Positions 18,106 to 28,142 of a stretch of DNA of 64,000 bases are shown here, piece after piece. The stretch covers positions 120,152 through 184,151 of the forward strand of contig NZ_NHMP01000005.1 of NCBI RefSeq assembly GCF_002221595.1. Direction: 5' to 3'. This DNA is from Turicimonas muris. GTDB taxonomy: Bacteria; Pseudomonadota; Gammaproteobacteria; Burkholderiales; Burkholderiaceae_F. The notes beneath the pieces were generated by a model. It was not told the origin of the DNA, searched no databases, and was given only the letters and a program-made list of their open reading frames with translations. Positions within the stretch are counted from its first letter, which is position 1. Every line of letters starts with the position of its first letter. The position numbers and the translations under genes are program-made.

Positions 18106-20802
18106 CTAGAAGAAGAAGCTTGCGCCGAATCGGACCTGGACGTCAGTCTTAATACGATGACCAGATTCACGGTTCAACTGAGCATATAACTTCACTCTAT
18201 CTTTAGCTCGGACTTCAAAACCAACACCGTAGTAGACACGGGTTCCTAACGCCTCGTCTTCAAAATTGAACTCATTTAACTGAGCTTTAGTCTTGCCAAG
18301 GAACTCATGCAATACGCCGCCGCGCAAATACACTTGGGCGGGTTTCTTATCCCCGATCAAGAAGTTCTTTCCGATATCAACACCAACTCTTCCGCTTAAG
18401 CTCGTACCGGCCTTCACGGAGACATCCATACCGTTACTAAGCGAGAAGTTCTTTCCCTTCAACCAGTAAGAAGACAGCTGTACTTGCGGTTGGATAAAGT
18501 AATGGTCGTATGGACCCTTTTCTAAGAATTTGAACCGGTGGCCGACCTCTGCGGAAACGCCTGCGCCGACATTGGAATATCTTGCACTTGTGGACTCTTC
18601 ATCAAGCATCTTAGTGGACATACGATGACGGTAGTGATTAAAGGTCAGCACTAAATCAGCATAAGTACCGGCTTGGTTAAACCAAGTCAGATAACCTCTG
18701 GCCCCTAAAGAATTTGTGTGGACTTTTCCTTGACCGATGTCGTTAATTTTTAGCTTAGCGTAGCCAATATCAATATCGCCGCCGACAATAACACTCGGAG
18801 AAATTTTGCGGTTTACTCCAACGGCAGTACCATAGTGCCTCAGTTTGCCATTTACACCCCGGAAGAAAGTAAGACGCGACTGGTCATAACGGAATAAAAC
18901 ATATGCCCCGTCCGTATCTTCAGAGAAATTATTTCTAATTTCTCCCAATCTTTCTCTTAATTCAGCCAAAGCGCCCAGATATTGAGTTACTTGGGTGCCT
19001 TGTCCGACGGCCGCTAAGGCAAGTTTTGCACTCTCTGACAGGCCATCAGGTTTTGGAATTAAGTAATCCGGGTAAGTGGAAGGGTCTTCCACATCAAAGT
19101 TCGGAGGAGGAATGAAAGTTTCAGGCTGATCTCCTCCACCGGGCTGATCCGGTGTGCCCGGCTCGGCAGGAGTATCGCCAGCAGGGGTAAGCTTGATATC
19201 TTTGGCTCCCACGAACCAATATGTTCGGGTTCCTTTATCGGCGTTATAAAGTCCCAGTTTGTATTAGTAAGGACCGGCTTCGATAACTCCATTGTTTACT
19301 AAGCTAAAAACTGCTTCTCCATCCTTGTCTGTCAAGCTCTCTACCACAAGCGGGCGCCATAGATAATCGGCAGAACTGATATCTTTGCCGGTTGAACCTA
19401 ATAAAGCTTGGTGAGAACCTTCACTTTTAACAAGAATCTCCAATGTCCCTTTTGCACCGGGCCTATACCAGAGAAGTCCTCCGTCGCCTCGTAATGTTTC
19501 AGTTCTTATCGTCAAGGCGGTATTAGGGTCACCCATGTCTACTACGCTGCCCTTAGATAAAGTTAAATTAGTAAGTCTTGAATCGCCGAGCGAAGCCCAA
19601 AAGCTTTGGGGCCCCATCGTCAAAGTAGTGGTGCCAAGCTCTTTGATTATGTGAGTGTGGTGAGTAACAATCTGGGCGCGTAATGCACTTTTTTCTCCCA
19701 AATTAATATCCAGATGCGAGTTGTGGCCGACTTCGATCTTGTTATCAACATACATAACCCCGTTATCCCGGACATTGAAATCTGCCTTTGAACCAAGATT
19801 TCCTAATGAAAGACTCTGTACTCGGATTCCAGAGGCTGTTACCTCTGACTGACCATTGGAAAGCAGTTTCATACCTTCATTAAAAACCACGTTTCCTGCA
19901 ATATCCACTTTTAAATCAGAGTCAGCTTCGACTAAAACCGGCTTATTAAAATAAACGCTTTCAACTTTAATGTTTGCAGAGGGAGCATCTTGGATAATTA
20001 AGGAACTGGGATGGGAAGTATCGAAAAAGAGTGCACCTATAGCCACCGGACGATTAAAAAGAATATTTTTTGCGCTCAGTTCCATGTCCGAAGTAAGTAA
20101 GCGAAGCGGACTCTTTATCTCTTCGCTTCCACCAGCATCGGTCGGCTGCATAAAATTAAGATTGTTTGCAGCCTTGATATCTATCTTTGCTCCGTACTGT
20201 GCTTCAACCGTTCCAAAAATATAGATATCTTCCGCCCTCATATTCAGCTGACCCTTTTCGCTAACTGCGATGGCCAACTCATCTTGATAACTTTTATATT
20301 GGTCGGAATACGGGGTCATTAAAACAATTTTTCCACCGGCTTGAAGCGTTGTAGTCGTGTCGTGACCTACGGATACAGCATACCCGAACCCCTTCTCTTC
20401 TGTCGGACGAGGACTGATAGTGATGTCCCCACCTGTCAGAATACTGACCCCTTGTTCATCTGCGTGAAGCCCAGGAAAAAGGAGTTTGGCAGGGTTGTCC
20501 GGATTCCGATAATTCATGAAAAAACCGGAATTGACTGAATTGATAACAACATCGCCTGTTGCCTTGACATTCCACGCTACAGGGATTTGGTTCGAGCTAA
20601 AAATAAACTCTCCATCTTTACGAGCCTCTTCAAAAGCCTGCTCTATTTCTTTCTGCAGCCCTGGGAAATAACGCTCCCAGTTTAATTCCAACGGATCTCT
20701 CGAGGTTGTGCTTTTCTTCCCCGCATAAACATGATCAAACTGCCCTGCAGAAACCGGCAGAGTAAGAAAAGCCAAGCTCAGCAGCGTTAATGTCTTCCTC
20801 AT
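18106..20802 (-). pseudogene. Autotransporter (type Va) gene 1, interrupted by one in-frame TAA
   Basis: One 899-codon frame with a single internal stop. The N-terminus has a Sec signal peptide (MRKTLTLLSLAFLTLPVSAG). The passenger is rich in beta-helix-like repeats, with a Pro/Gly-rich linker near 19090-19190. The C-terminal beta-barrel ends VRFGASFFF with the terminal Phe required for outer-membrane assembly. TAA at 19264-19266 (codon 513) replaces a Gln codon kept in the second copy (GPYQYKL there, GPY-stop-YKL here). No other damage is visible on either side, and a GTG at 19212 could restart the barrel without a signal peptide. Either a recent loss or suppressible phase-off state; as read it yields an unanchored passenger. 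Paralogous to 23876-26542. Confidence 0.85.
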
Positions 20803-20866
20803 TGTCTTGTTCCCTATGGTTCTAATTCATACCTAAGCTATATTCCCGAATTGGTTCCTTAAGTGG

Positions 20867-20880
20867 AGTTATGAATTAGC
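20867..20880 (-). promoter_or_regulatory. Shared 14-bp upstream element of autotransporter 1
   Basis: Plus-strand AGTTATGAATTAGC lies 65-78 bases upstream of the ATG. A copy differing at one base lies at exactly the same distance before autotransporter 2. It could be a promoter core or operator. The remaining bases to 21045 show no gene. Confidence 0.45.
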
Positions 20881-21045
20881 ATGGTACGATGCTCTCGTTA
20901 GTACCCTTACTTGTCACTCTACATGACAAGAGAAAACCATAAGAAATCAAAGTGCACGATTTGAGTCCTTATATATTTTAAGGCCGTGAAGATTTTTATA
21001 AAATCACCCGCTTGGACGGAAAGCACCTCGCTAATGTGGAAGTAA

Positions 21046-21078
21046 AAAACACCTTCTGAGGAAAACTCGAAAGGTGCT
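21046..21078 (-). terminator. Terminator of the carbonic anhydrase gene
   Basis: On the minus strand, CACCTT-type arms with a Ser-free AT/GC stem fold around a short loop and end in a GTTTTTTAC run, about 20 bases past the carbonic anhydrase stop. The arms are AAGGTG and CACCTT, extended by CTGAG/CTCGA pairing. Confidence 0.7.
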
Positions 21079-21097
21079 ACCTTTACAAGAGGTTATC

Positions 21098-21754
21098 TTA
21101 CGGCAGGTGATTCTCACCCGGAACTCTTTTGAGCGGAAGAAAATCTTCTCGGTCCGGACTGAATCTAAACAACTCTCCTTCTCTCAGATCGTAGTACAGA
21201 GCGTGCAGTTTTAATGTGCCTTGCTCTACCCGTTCATAAATCCACGGATAAGATAGAAGATTATCTAGAGACACCAACACTGCCCCCTCCTCACAATGCC
21301 TTGTTCTGCATATATGGGTTTCATCTGCCGTCAGATTTTTTAGCCTTTCTAAGGCCGGAGATGCAATGGCAACCCAGTCTTGAATATAGGTTTCCGAAGC
21401 AATCGATGCCGGCTCGATAAGGCCGTGAATACCGCCGCAATTGGAGTGTCCTAAGACGACAATATGTTCAATGTTCAAATGCTTCACACCATACTCTATC
21501 GCCGCCATCACAGAACTCGGTGCCTTGACTTGAGAGACGTCCGGCACGAGAGCAGCAACATTGCGGATGACGAAAAGTTCTCCCGGCTTGCAATTCAAAA
21601 GAAGGGCCGGATCAACACGCGAGTCACAGCACGAAATTACCAGAGTCTTTGGGTTCTGCTGCTTTTCCAGCGACTCAAAGAAATCCCTTTCTTTCAGAAA
21701 ATATTTTTGTTTGAAATGATGGAATCCCGCAAGCAGTTGGTGAAAATTTTCCAA
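21098..21754 (-). CDS. Beta-class carbonic anhydrase
   Basis: A 218-residue protein with all beta-carbonic anhydrase landmarks: CCDSRVDP (zinc Cys42, with the Asp44-Arg46 dyad) and GHSNCGG (zinc His103 and Cys106). It interconverts CO2 and bicarbonate in the cytoplasm. It stands alone on the minus strand between the two broken autotransporters, with its own terminator. The upstream region runs into the insertion sequence, whose left end lies about 110 bases before its ATG, so its promoter may be close to the insertion. Confidence 0.95.
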   Translation of the reverse strand: MENFHQLLAGFHHFKQKYFLKERDFFESLEKQQNPKTLVISCCDSRVDPALLLNCKPGELFVIRNVAALVPDVSQVKAPSSVMAAIEYGVKHLNIEHIVVLGHSNCGGIHGLIEPASIASETYIQDWVAIASPALERLKNLTADETHICRTRHCEEGAVLVSLDNLLSYPWIYERVEQGTLKLHALYYDLREGELFRFSPDREDFLPLKRVPGENHLP

Positions 21755-21862
21755 TCTTTTTTCCTTTCAGACCAAAGAAAAACTATCCAAGTCAAAGCTA
21801 CGTATTGGTCGGATTGTAATTTGAAAAACTCAAAAAACTGAGAACTTCGTTGGATCTTAGAG

Positions 21863-21886
21863 CCTGAATTCCCGTTAATCTAGGTG
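21863..21886 (+). repeat. Left terminal inverted repeat of the insertion sequence
   Basis: The outer ten bases CCTGAATTCC and the inner CTAGGTG match the right end. The target duplication TTAGAG abuts it at 21857-21862. Confidence 0.88.
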
Positions 21887-21992
21887 CATATTTAACAATT
21901 TCTTGCTTTTTCTTAATAACTTGCTGATTTAGTGCTCTTTTTGAGTTACGAATCAGCTTTTTTATATATTTCATAGGTGATAATTATCTCCT

Positions 21993-23783
21993 ATGGAAAC
22001 CGATACTTCTCAAACAAATTTTGATCCTTCGGCTCAAGAAAACTATTTCATTGAGTCAGGAGTTATCTCACCCATTTTTATTAAGAACAATCATGGGATT
22101 AGATATGCGATTTTCTACAGAAATAAATGGGAAGGCTCCACTTGCCAGAAACAATTCCAGAAAACGGTAGGAAGAATTTTTGATGATGACTCAGTAGAGC
22201 TAGGAAAGAAATTCTTAAGTCAGTTTCCTGCTTTAAAGGACTGCAAGGCCACCTTATCTGGAAGAACAATACGTCTTGCCGGTCCAAATATTGCGGTGCT
22301 TCCACCTCTTGAGCCCATGGCTCAACAACGTCAGGCTTTCTTTGATGAACTCGATCAGAACACTCGACTTTCTGCCGGAGCCTCCTATGTCTTGTGGCAA
22401 ATAGCCCAACAAAACCATCTGCTGACTGATCTTGAGGATGTATTTGGGAAAAACCGTGCGGCAGTTCTTCTGTCTTTGGCTATTTTCTTTGCCTCCGATC
22501 CGGGCGCCGTTGCCTCAGAATTTGAGATCTACAGCCATCACACTTGGCTGCCTTGCTCTCCCTTGAGCTCTCAGGAAGTCTCCGAAGTTTTTCAAAGCAT
22601 CTTAAATCCAGAAGTCATGCGATTTCTTCACAAAAGGATTCAACACTCTAAATCTTCCGAGCAGAATTCTCTTTATTGGAGCTTTGACACCACCTCTATC
22701 TCTTCTTACTCTGAAACCATCCGAAAAACTGCCTATGGTTACAGCAAAGAAAATCCAGAACTGCCTCAGTTAAACTTGGGTCTGATCGTTTCCGAAAATT
22801 CCGGAGAACCTCTGTATTACAAAGTTCTGGAAGGTTCAATTTCTGATCCTCTGGCTTTAAGGCAGTTGTTGGTAGACACCGCTCAATTGGATACCTCCAA
22901 CGTTAGCTTAGTCATGGATAGAGCCTTTAGCTCACCTTCTTTGCTTGACCAACTTTATAAAAACAATCTTGGATTTATCTGCGGCTCTAAGACCAACCTT
23001 AATTACTGCAAATCGGTTATTAACAGTTTTGCCAGGGAATTGCAGTTAGGAGGCGTGGATACATTCTTAGAAGAATATGGACTGCAAGCCAAAACATCTT
23101 CAACTACTTGGTCTTACTACGATCCTTCAACAGGTTATCGTGAAAGGAAGCCACTGTATATCCATGTTTATCTTGACCCATTCCGTGCCGCCGGAGAAAG
23201 AGAAACATTGTTGAAAAAGCTGAAAAAACTGCAGAAAAAAATTAAAGCTAAATCTCCCTTAAATAAACCGGAAGCAGACTTGCGTAAACAGTTCTTTATC
23301 AAGGGCTCTCTAGGATGGGCTTACGACAAAGAACTGTGGCAGCAAAATGAAAAACTACTAGGGCTATTCGTATTGGTGTCCAGCTCAGTATCTTCGGCAG
23401 CTGAAGCTTTGAGAATTTACCGGCAAAGAGACATCGTGGAGAAGAACTTCAATAACCTCAAAGAGAGATGTTCGGGACGCCGCATGCGTTGCCAGGAAAG
23501 CGCTTTAGAAGGAAAAGTATTTGTTCTATTTCTAAGCTTGATTTTGCTGATGAATTTAAAAATGCGTTTCCACCGGGCAAGAGAAGAAGAAAACTGTCAG
23601 GAAGAAAAAGCAAAATTTTTGCCTGACGATGTCCCCGACTTCTTAAGAAGCCTGAGTGTGATAGATGTCACAAGCCGGAAATCAGAAAACAATCAATTCT
23701 TTTATTGGGACTTAATTCCAAAGAAAATAAGATTAACTTTGGAAGCCATAGGAATCAAAGAACCTCCTAGATTTATCACCTAG
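21993..23783 (+). CDS. Transposase, IS1634/IS4-type DDE
   Basis: A 596-residue DDE transposase. SFDTTSISSYS (first Asp, near residue 230) and VMDRAFSS (second Asp, near 308) are visible. The C-terminal Y-x2-R-x3-E-x6-K signature is exact in YRQRDIVEKNFNNLK, which carries the catalytic Glu. The length suits IS1634-group enzymes. The stop codon lies inside the right inverted repeat. The frame is intact. Confidence 0.9.
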   Translation: METDTSQTNFDPSAQENYFIESGVISPIFIKNNHGIRYAIFYRNKWEGSTCQKQFQKTVGRIFDDDSVELGKKFLSQFPALKDCKATLSGRTIRLAGPNIAVLPPLEPMAQQRQAFFDELDQNTRLSAGASYVLWQIAQQNHLLTDLEDVFGKNRAAVLLSLAIFFASDPGAVASEFEIYSHHTWLPCSPLSSQEVSEVFQSILNPEVMRFLHKRIQHSKSSEQNSLYWSFDTTSISSYSETIRKTAYGYSKENPELPQLNLGLIVSENSGEPLYYKVLEGSISDPLALRQLLVDTAQLDTSNVSLVMDRAFSSPSLLDQLYKNNLGFICGSKTNLNYCKSVINSFARELQLGGVDTFLEEYGLQAKTSSTTWSYYDPSTGYRERKPLYIHVYLDPFRAAGERETLLKKLKKLQKKIKAKSPLNKPEADLRKQFFIKGSLGWAYDKELWQQNEKLLGLFVLVSSSVSSAAEALRIYRQRDIVEKNFNNLKERCSGRRMRCQESALEGKVFVLFLSLILLMNLKMRFHRAREEENCQEEKAKFLPDDVPDFLRSLSVIDVTSRKSENNQFFYWDLIPKKIRLTLEAIGIKEPPRFIT

Positions 23784-23800
23784 GAGGTCCGGAATTCAGG
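23777..23800 (-). repeat. Right terminal inverted repeat of the insertion sequence
   Basis: Reverse complement of the left end at 18 of 24 positions; it overlaps the transposase stop codon. The target duplication TTAGAG follows at 23801-23806. Confidence 0.88.
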
Positions 23801-23835
23801 TTAGAGAAAGAGCATGCGAATGAAAGAAAACCAAA

Positions 23836-23868
23836 GTACTACGGCCTCCCATATGAGAAGCCGTTTTC
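23836..23868 (-). terminator. Hairpin after autotransporter 2
   Basis: On the minus strand ACGGCTTCTC and GGGAGGCCGT pair around ATAT, including G-U pairs, just after the gene's stop. It resembles the CATATG-centred hairpin after autotransporter 1. The T-run is weak. Confidence 0.55.
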
Positions 23869-23875
23869 TTAAAGA

Positions 23876-26542
23876 CTAAAAGAGGATACTAGCGCCTACT
23901 CGGATCTGCAGATCGGTTTTAATTCGATGTCCCGATTCCCGGTTTACCTGAGCAAAAAATTTCACTCGGTCCTTAGCTTTAACTTCGAACCCAACGCCGT
24001 AATAAGCACGAGTCCCCAGGGACTTATCTTCAAAACTAAACTCGTTTAACCGAGCTTTGGTTTTACCGAGGAATTCATGCAATATGCCTCCTTGCAAATA
24101 CACTTGGGCAGGATTTTTATCAGCAATCAAAAAATTTTTCCCGATATCAACGCCAATGCGCCCGGTAAGACTCTTCCCGTCTTTTACTGACACGTTCATA
24201 CCATTGTCCAGAGAGAAATCTTTTCCTTTAAGCCAGTAAGATGACAGTTGGATCTGAGGCTGAATAAAGTAGTAGTCATGCTCCCCGCTGTTCAAAAACT
24301 GGAACTGGTGTCCGGCCTCCGCAGAAACGCCTGCACCGAAATTAGAATATTTTGCGCTGGTGGGAACTCCATCGATCATTTCAGTTGAAAGATGGTGGCG
24401 ATACTGGTTAAACGTAAGCACAACGTCAGCATAACTGCCTTTTTGATTAAACCACGTTAAATAACCTCTTGCTCCAACAGCATCAGTTTTGACCTTTCCT
24501 TTTTCGTCGTCATTGACTTTCAATTTGGCATGAGCAAAATCTATATCGGCCCCGACAATTACTTCCGGAGAAATCTGACGGTTAATGCCGATAGCTGTCC
24601 CGAGGTTTTTAAGTCTTCCGCTTACTCCTTCATGGAAAGAGAGACGAGATTTGTCATAGCGGAATAATACATAGGTGCGGTCATGACTTTCGTTGAAGTT
24701 ATTGCGAATGTCTCCCAATCTCTCCCGTAGCTCACTCAAAGCTCCAAGGTATTGTGTAACTTGAGTACCTTGTCCTATGGCAGCCAATGCCAGCTTTGCA
24801 CCACTGGATAAACCGTCCGGTTTCGGCATTAAATCATCAGGATACGTCCCGGGATTATTCGGTTCCGAAGGCAAAGGAGGGAGTGGATCCTGCGGCTGCG
24901 AAGGAGAATCTGCCGGAGGTTGGCCGTCCGAAGGAGGAGCTTCCGGCTTTGGATTCTGAGCTGCAGTGACTAACCATACTTTATCTGAACCGTCGGCATA
25001 TTCTCCGAGCTGAAGCTTGTACTGATAAGGCCCCGCTTCTACCACACCCCCATTGGCTAAATAAAATTCACCTTTGCTGTTTTCCGGACTTGATCCATCA
25101 ATTGTCACGGTCTGAAAAAGGTAGTGAGTCTCTTGGATACTTCTTCCCGTAGATCCTAAAAGGGCAAAATGAGTACCCTCGCTCTTATTATTAATTTTCA
25201 GGGTACCTTGAGCCCTTGGCTAGTACCATAAGACACTACAGTCGCCTTGCAGGGTATCGGTAGTGACCGTGATAGATTCACCTGGCGCCCCCATCTCCAA
25301 AACACTGGTCTTGGACATCGTCAGTGTATTGACATTCGAATCTGAAATAGGAAACCAAATACTGCCCTGCCCCATGGTTACGGAAGTTGATCCGAGCGGA
25401 TCTGCCTCCACATAAGCCCTGAGGGAGCTTCCTTTTCCAAGATTAATATCAACGTGAGAGCGGTTTCCGACTTTGATAATTCCGTCGACCTGCATAACAC
25501 CGTTGTCTTTAACATTGAAGCTGGCCTTGGAATCAGTGCCGTTAATCAAAATATTCTTAACTCGAATTTTGGTCGCAGAAATATCGGAGCTACTATTGTT
25601 TGAGAGTACCAGCTCTTCATTAAAAACAACGGAACCTGCAATATTTACCTTCAGGTGGGAGAAGTCATCAACAAACGCGGGAAAATAAAACCAGACATTT
25701 TCTACGGCGATGTTTTCCTCGAGATTGTCTTCGATAGTCAATTGACTGGGATGGGGCGTATCAAAAAACGTCTGACCAATATCTACCTGACGGTTGAAAA
25801 AGATATTTGAGGCACTAAGAGTCATTCCGGAGGCAATCAAACTTATAGGCATCTCATTTGCGTTTTTTATTCCGACCGCCGGATCCGTAGGTTTCAAAAA
25901 ATAGAGGCTATTTGAAGCATTGATATTAACGGTGGCACCGTATTGCGCAACGACGCCTCCGTAAACATATACATCTTCAGCCTTTAGATTTAGCTTTCCA
26001 TTTTCAGCTACGGCAATAGAAAGGCCATCCTGATAGCTTGAATCGGATTTCTGATCCAGAGCTTTCAGTACAATCTTTTTTCCTGCCTCTAAAGTAGTTG
26101 ATGTATCCGAGTCGACCGCCACGGCATATCCATAACCTGCATGGTTCGTAGACTTAGGAGAGACAATTATGTCTCCTTGAGTTTTGATCAACACGTCGTT
26201 ATTGGCGTTTTCCAATTCCGGAAATACGATTTCGTGTGTCTTAGGATCTCTGTACGAGCGGTAAAAACCGGAATTAATTGAGTTTATGATGACGCCCTTT
26301 TCTGCCGTGATATTCCAAGCTACGGGGGAAAGGTTAGTTTCCAGCTTGAAAATCCCGTCTTTTTTTGCTTCTTCGAAGGCTTTCTTTACTTCCTCTTCCA
26401 AGCCAGGAAAGTACTTTCTCCAAGTTTCCATTGTTTTTGGCCAAGAGGGTAAGTTTTGTCCGGTATTTATCGGTTGGGGGTCGGCAGCAAAAGCCGGCAA
26501 AGCGCACAAAGATAAGCTTAGTAGTAATAATTCTTTTCTCAT
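23876..26542 (-). pseudogene. Autotransporter (type Va) gene 2, interrupted by one in-frame TAG
   Basis: One 889-codon frame. It has a signal peptide (MRKELLLLSLSLCALPAFAA), a beta-helical passenger, a Pro/Ser-rich linker (near 24860-24960) and a 12-strand-type beta-barrel ending IRVGASILF. TAG at 25220-25222 (codon 441) lies where autotransporter 1 has an Arg codon (LLWYRPGAKG versus VLWY-stop-PRAQG). Everything downstream stays open and similar to copy 1, roughly 70 percent identical by eye in the barrel. A GTG at 25108 could start the downstream part but would lack a signal. The stop is at a different position from that in copy 1, so the two were lost independently, or both are read through. 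Start ATG 26542 has AGGA upstream. Confidence 0.85.
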
Positions 26543-26606
26543 GTCCTGGAATCGGCATAGTCTAGCCTATCCATAAGTTATTAGCCTAAATAGGATACCT
26601 ATAATT

Positions 26607-26620
26607 AGTTATGAACTAGC
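26607..26620 (-). promoter_or_regulatory. Shared 14-bp upstream element of autotransporter 2
   Basis: Plus-strand AGTTATGAACTAGC lies 65-78 bases before the ATG, the same distance as its near-identical partner before autotransporter 1. Surrounding sequence is AT-rich and otherwise diverged, which makes the match stand out. Confidence 0.45.
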
Positions 26621-27142
26621 GTAGCTATACTTATATATTTAAGTGAAAACTCGCAAAAATCTACAGGAGCAAGGAGGAGGAAGGCAATATGCTTGTGCCC
26701 ATTCTAGGTACTATTTTTTTAGTGAAAAAGTGAAACTTTTGTAAAATTTAAAGTTTATTTGCTAATATTTAGCAAGTTAATCCTTAATCCGTAGGAAAGT
26801 TCTTTTTTCATAAGAATCTTTCAAATGAATTGACCCCCAAAGGAAATGTTCTCGCAAGCAAATTGATTGCATAAGACTTTATTGAACGTAACATTGGGCT
26901 GGTTTCTGCTGTCTTGACACGTATTTGTTTCAAACAAGGCCGTTGTATTTAAACAACAGTTTCTATGCTTTACTTATTTTAATCTCGGCGATTGTGCACG
27001 ATTCTCGATTTTCTGCCGTGATTCGTCACTGTTTGAGCCTGTTCAATACTGCATCTAGGTGGCTTTCTCAATAGCTTTAATTACCGAGCATGGCCGGCAG
27101 CTTCTGAATTCCGGAGGAAGCTGACTTTTCTTATGCAGGAGC
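26621..27142. other. AT-rich intergenic region without a recognisable gene
   Basis: No convincing frame is seen. A dyad TTGCTAA-TAT-TTAGCAA lies at 26759-26775. A plus-strand hairpin with CAGCTTC/GAAGCTG arms lies around 27094-27120 and is followed by ACTTTTCTT, although no plus-strand gene precedes it. It could end a small RNA or be a relic. Confidence 0.4.
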
Positions 27143-27178
27143 CAAAAAAAAGAGGACGGCCTGTAGCACACCGTCCCG
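27143..27178 (-). terminator. Rho-independent terminator of the redox operon
   Basis: On the minus strand GGACGG and CCGTCC (27171-27176 and 27154-27159) pair and are followed by TCTTTTTTTT. It lies about 40 bases after the last gene of the operon. Confidence 0.88.
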
Positions 27179-27214
27179 GTTTCAATAAGATCTAAAAAAA
27201 CTAATAGATTATTT

Positions 27215-28141
27215 TTAATTCAGTCCGTTGAGTTGTCCTGCGTAAAGAATGAACAAACGCAAACACATCATGCCTACTATCGCGGCTGTACATCCGGTGT
27301 AGAAGCAAAATGCTGAACGGAAGAAGCTCAGTGTAATGGGCACGACCATCCCGATAAAGATAGCGCCGAACCAGAAGACACAAGACCAAGTTCCCGTCGT
27401 AAATGCCGTAAATGCAAGCTGTGCAGCCTCCGTTCCGGTGATAAGCGAAACGGCAATCATGAAGATGCACATGGCTTCAACCAAAATAATCGGATACTCG
27501 GCCACATGCAGCTGATGCATAGGAGCATCTTCGCGTTGGGCACCGAATGCCATCGCCACCAGACGAACTGCTGCGCCGCCGGCAGAAAAACCGGAAGCAA
27601 CGAACAGCGCCGGAAGAACAGCCGTATTGATAAGCGGAAAGCGAATCAATGCCGAAATCAGGAAGCCGGTGTAGGCACAAATCACGATGGCTAAAATCAT
27701 CACGGCCCAGTCCAACAGCACCCGAAAGCCGGCAAGGAAATCCGTAATCGGCTTTAAGAAAGCCAGAATCTTCAAATCCTTGAAAACCAGTAGCGTGAGC
27801 ACGAAAAGCAAAGGGATGTAAAAGAGCAAAGCCATTACACCAATGCTCATCACAGAGGTCGGATTGTAATAAATCAGGATTCGCCAGAACTGGAATGGAT
27901 CGGTCAAGTCCAGAACCAAGCAAACCATACCCAGCAAGATGGTAACTAAACCGACGATGCTAGCCGCCTTCATCTGAGGAGTATCCGCGTGAGAGTGGCT
28001 GAATAAATTCAGAATGACTGCCAGCGCCACTGCACCGCCGGAAATACCGGCAAGGAACAAATACACGGCAATCGGCCACGGCCAAGCGACGCTCCCGGAT
28101 AATCCGGTCGTGAAGTCAATGATAATGTCAGTAGGTTGCAT
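27215..28141 (-). CDS. PsrC/NrfD-type quinone-interacting membrane subunit
   Basis: A 308-residue polytopic membrane protein with about eight helices, resembling polysulfide reductase PsrC and NrfD. It has an N-terminal WPWPIAVYLFLAGISGGA segment, then DLTDPFQFWRIL and SPMSIG-like loops (NPTSVMSIGVMALL). Family members exchange electrons between menaquinone or ubiquinone and a periplasmic iron-sulfur subunit. The ferredoxin gene ends one base upstream, so the two form an NrfCD-like module. It is the last gene of the operon and precedes the terminator. It takes the place that the cytochrome b gene ydhU holds in the E. coli ydh cluster. Confidence 0.88.
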   Translation of the reverse strand: MQPTDIIIDFTTGLSGSVAWPWPIAVYLFLAGISGGAVALAVILNLFSHSHADTPQMKAASIVGLVTILLGMVCLVLDLTDPFQFWRILIYYNPTSVMSIGVMALLFYIPLLFVLTLLVFKDLKILAFLKPITDFLAGFRVLLDWAVMILAIVICAYTGFLISALIRFPLINTAVLPALFVASGFSAGGAAVRLVAMAFGAQREDAPMHQLHVAEYPIILVEAMCIFMIAVSLITGTEAAQLAFTAFTTGTWSCVFWFGAIFIGMVVPITLSFFRSAFCFYTGCTAAIVGMMCLRLFILYAGQLNGLN

Positions 28142-28142
28142 A

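Larger units (their letters stand above)
21863..23800 (+). mobile_element. Complete insertion sequence (IS4-superfamily, IS1634-like), 1938 bp
   Basis: It is bounded by 24-bp imperfect inverted repeats at 21863-21886 and 23777-23800 (18 of 24 positions match, both beginning CCTGAATTCC from the outside). It contains one intact transposase gene. The six bases TTAGAG occur immediately outside both ends (21857-21862 and 23801-23806), a target-site duplication. No internal damage is visible, so it looks recent and possibly active. Confidence 0.9.

Noticed and set aside
18106..26542. Selenocysteine or pyrrolysine decoding at the autotransporter stops
   Set aside because: The stops are TAA and TAG, not TGA, so not selenocysteine; nothing in the window supports pyrrolysine, and the two stops differ.
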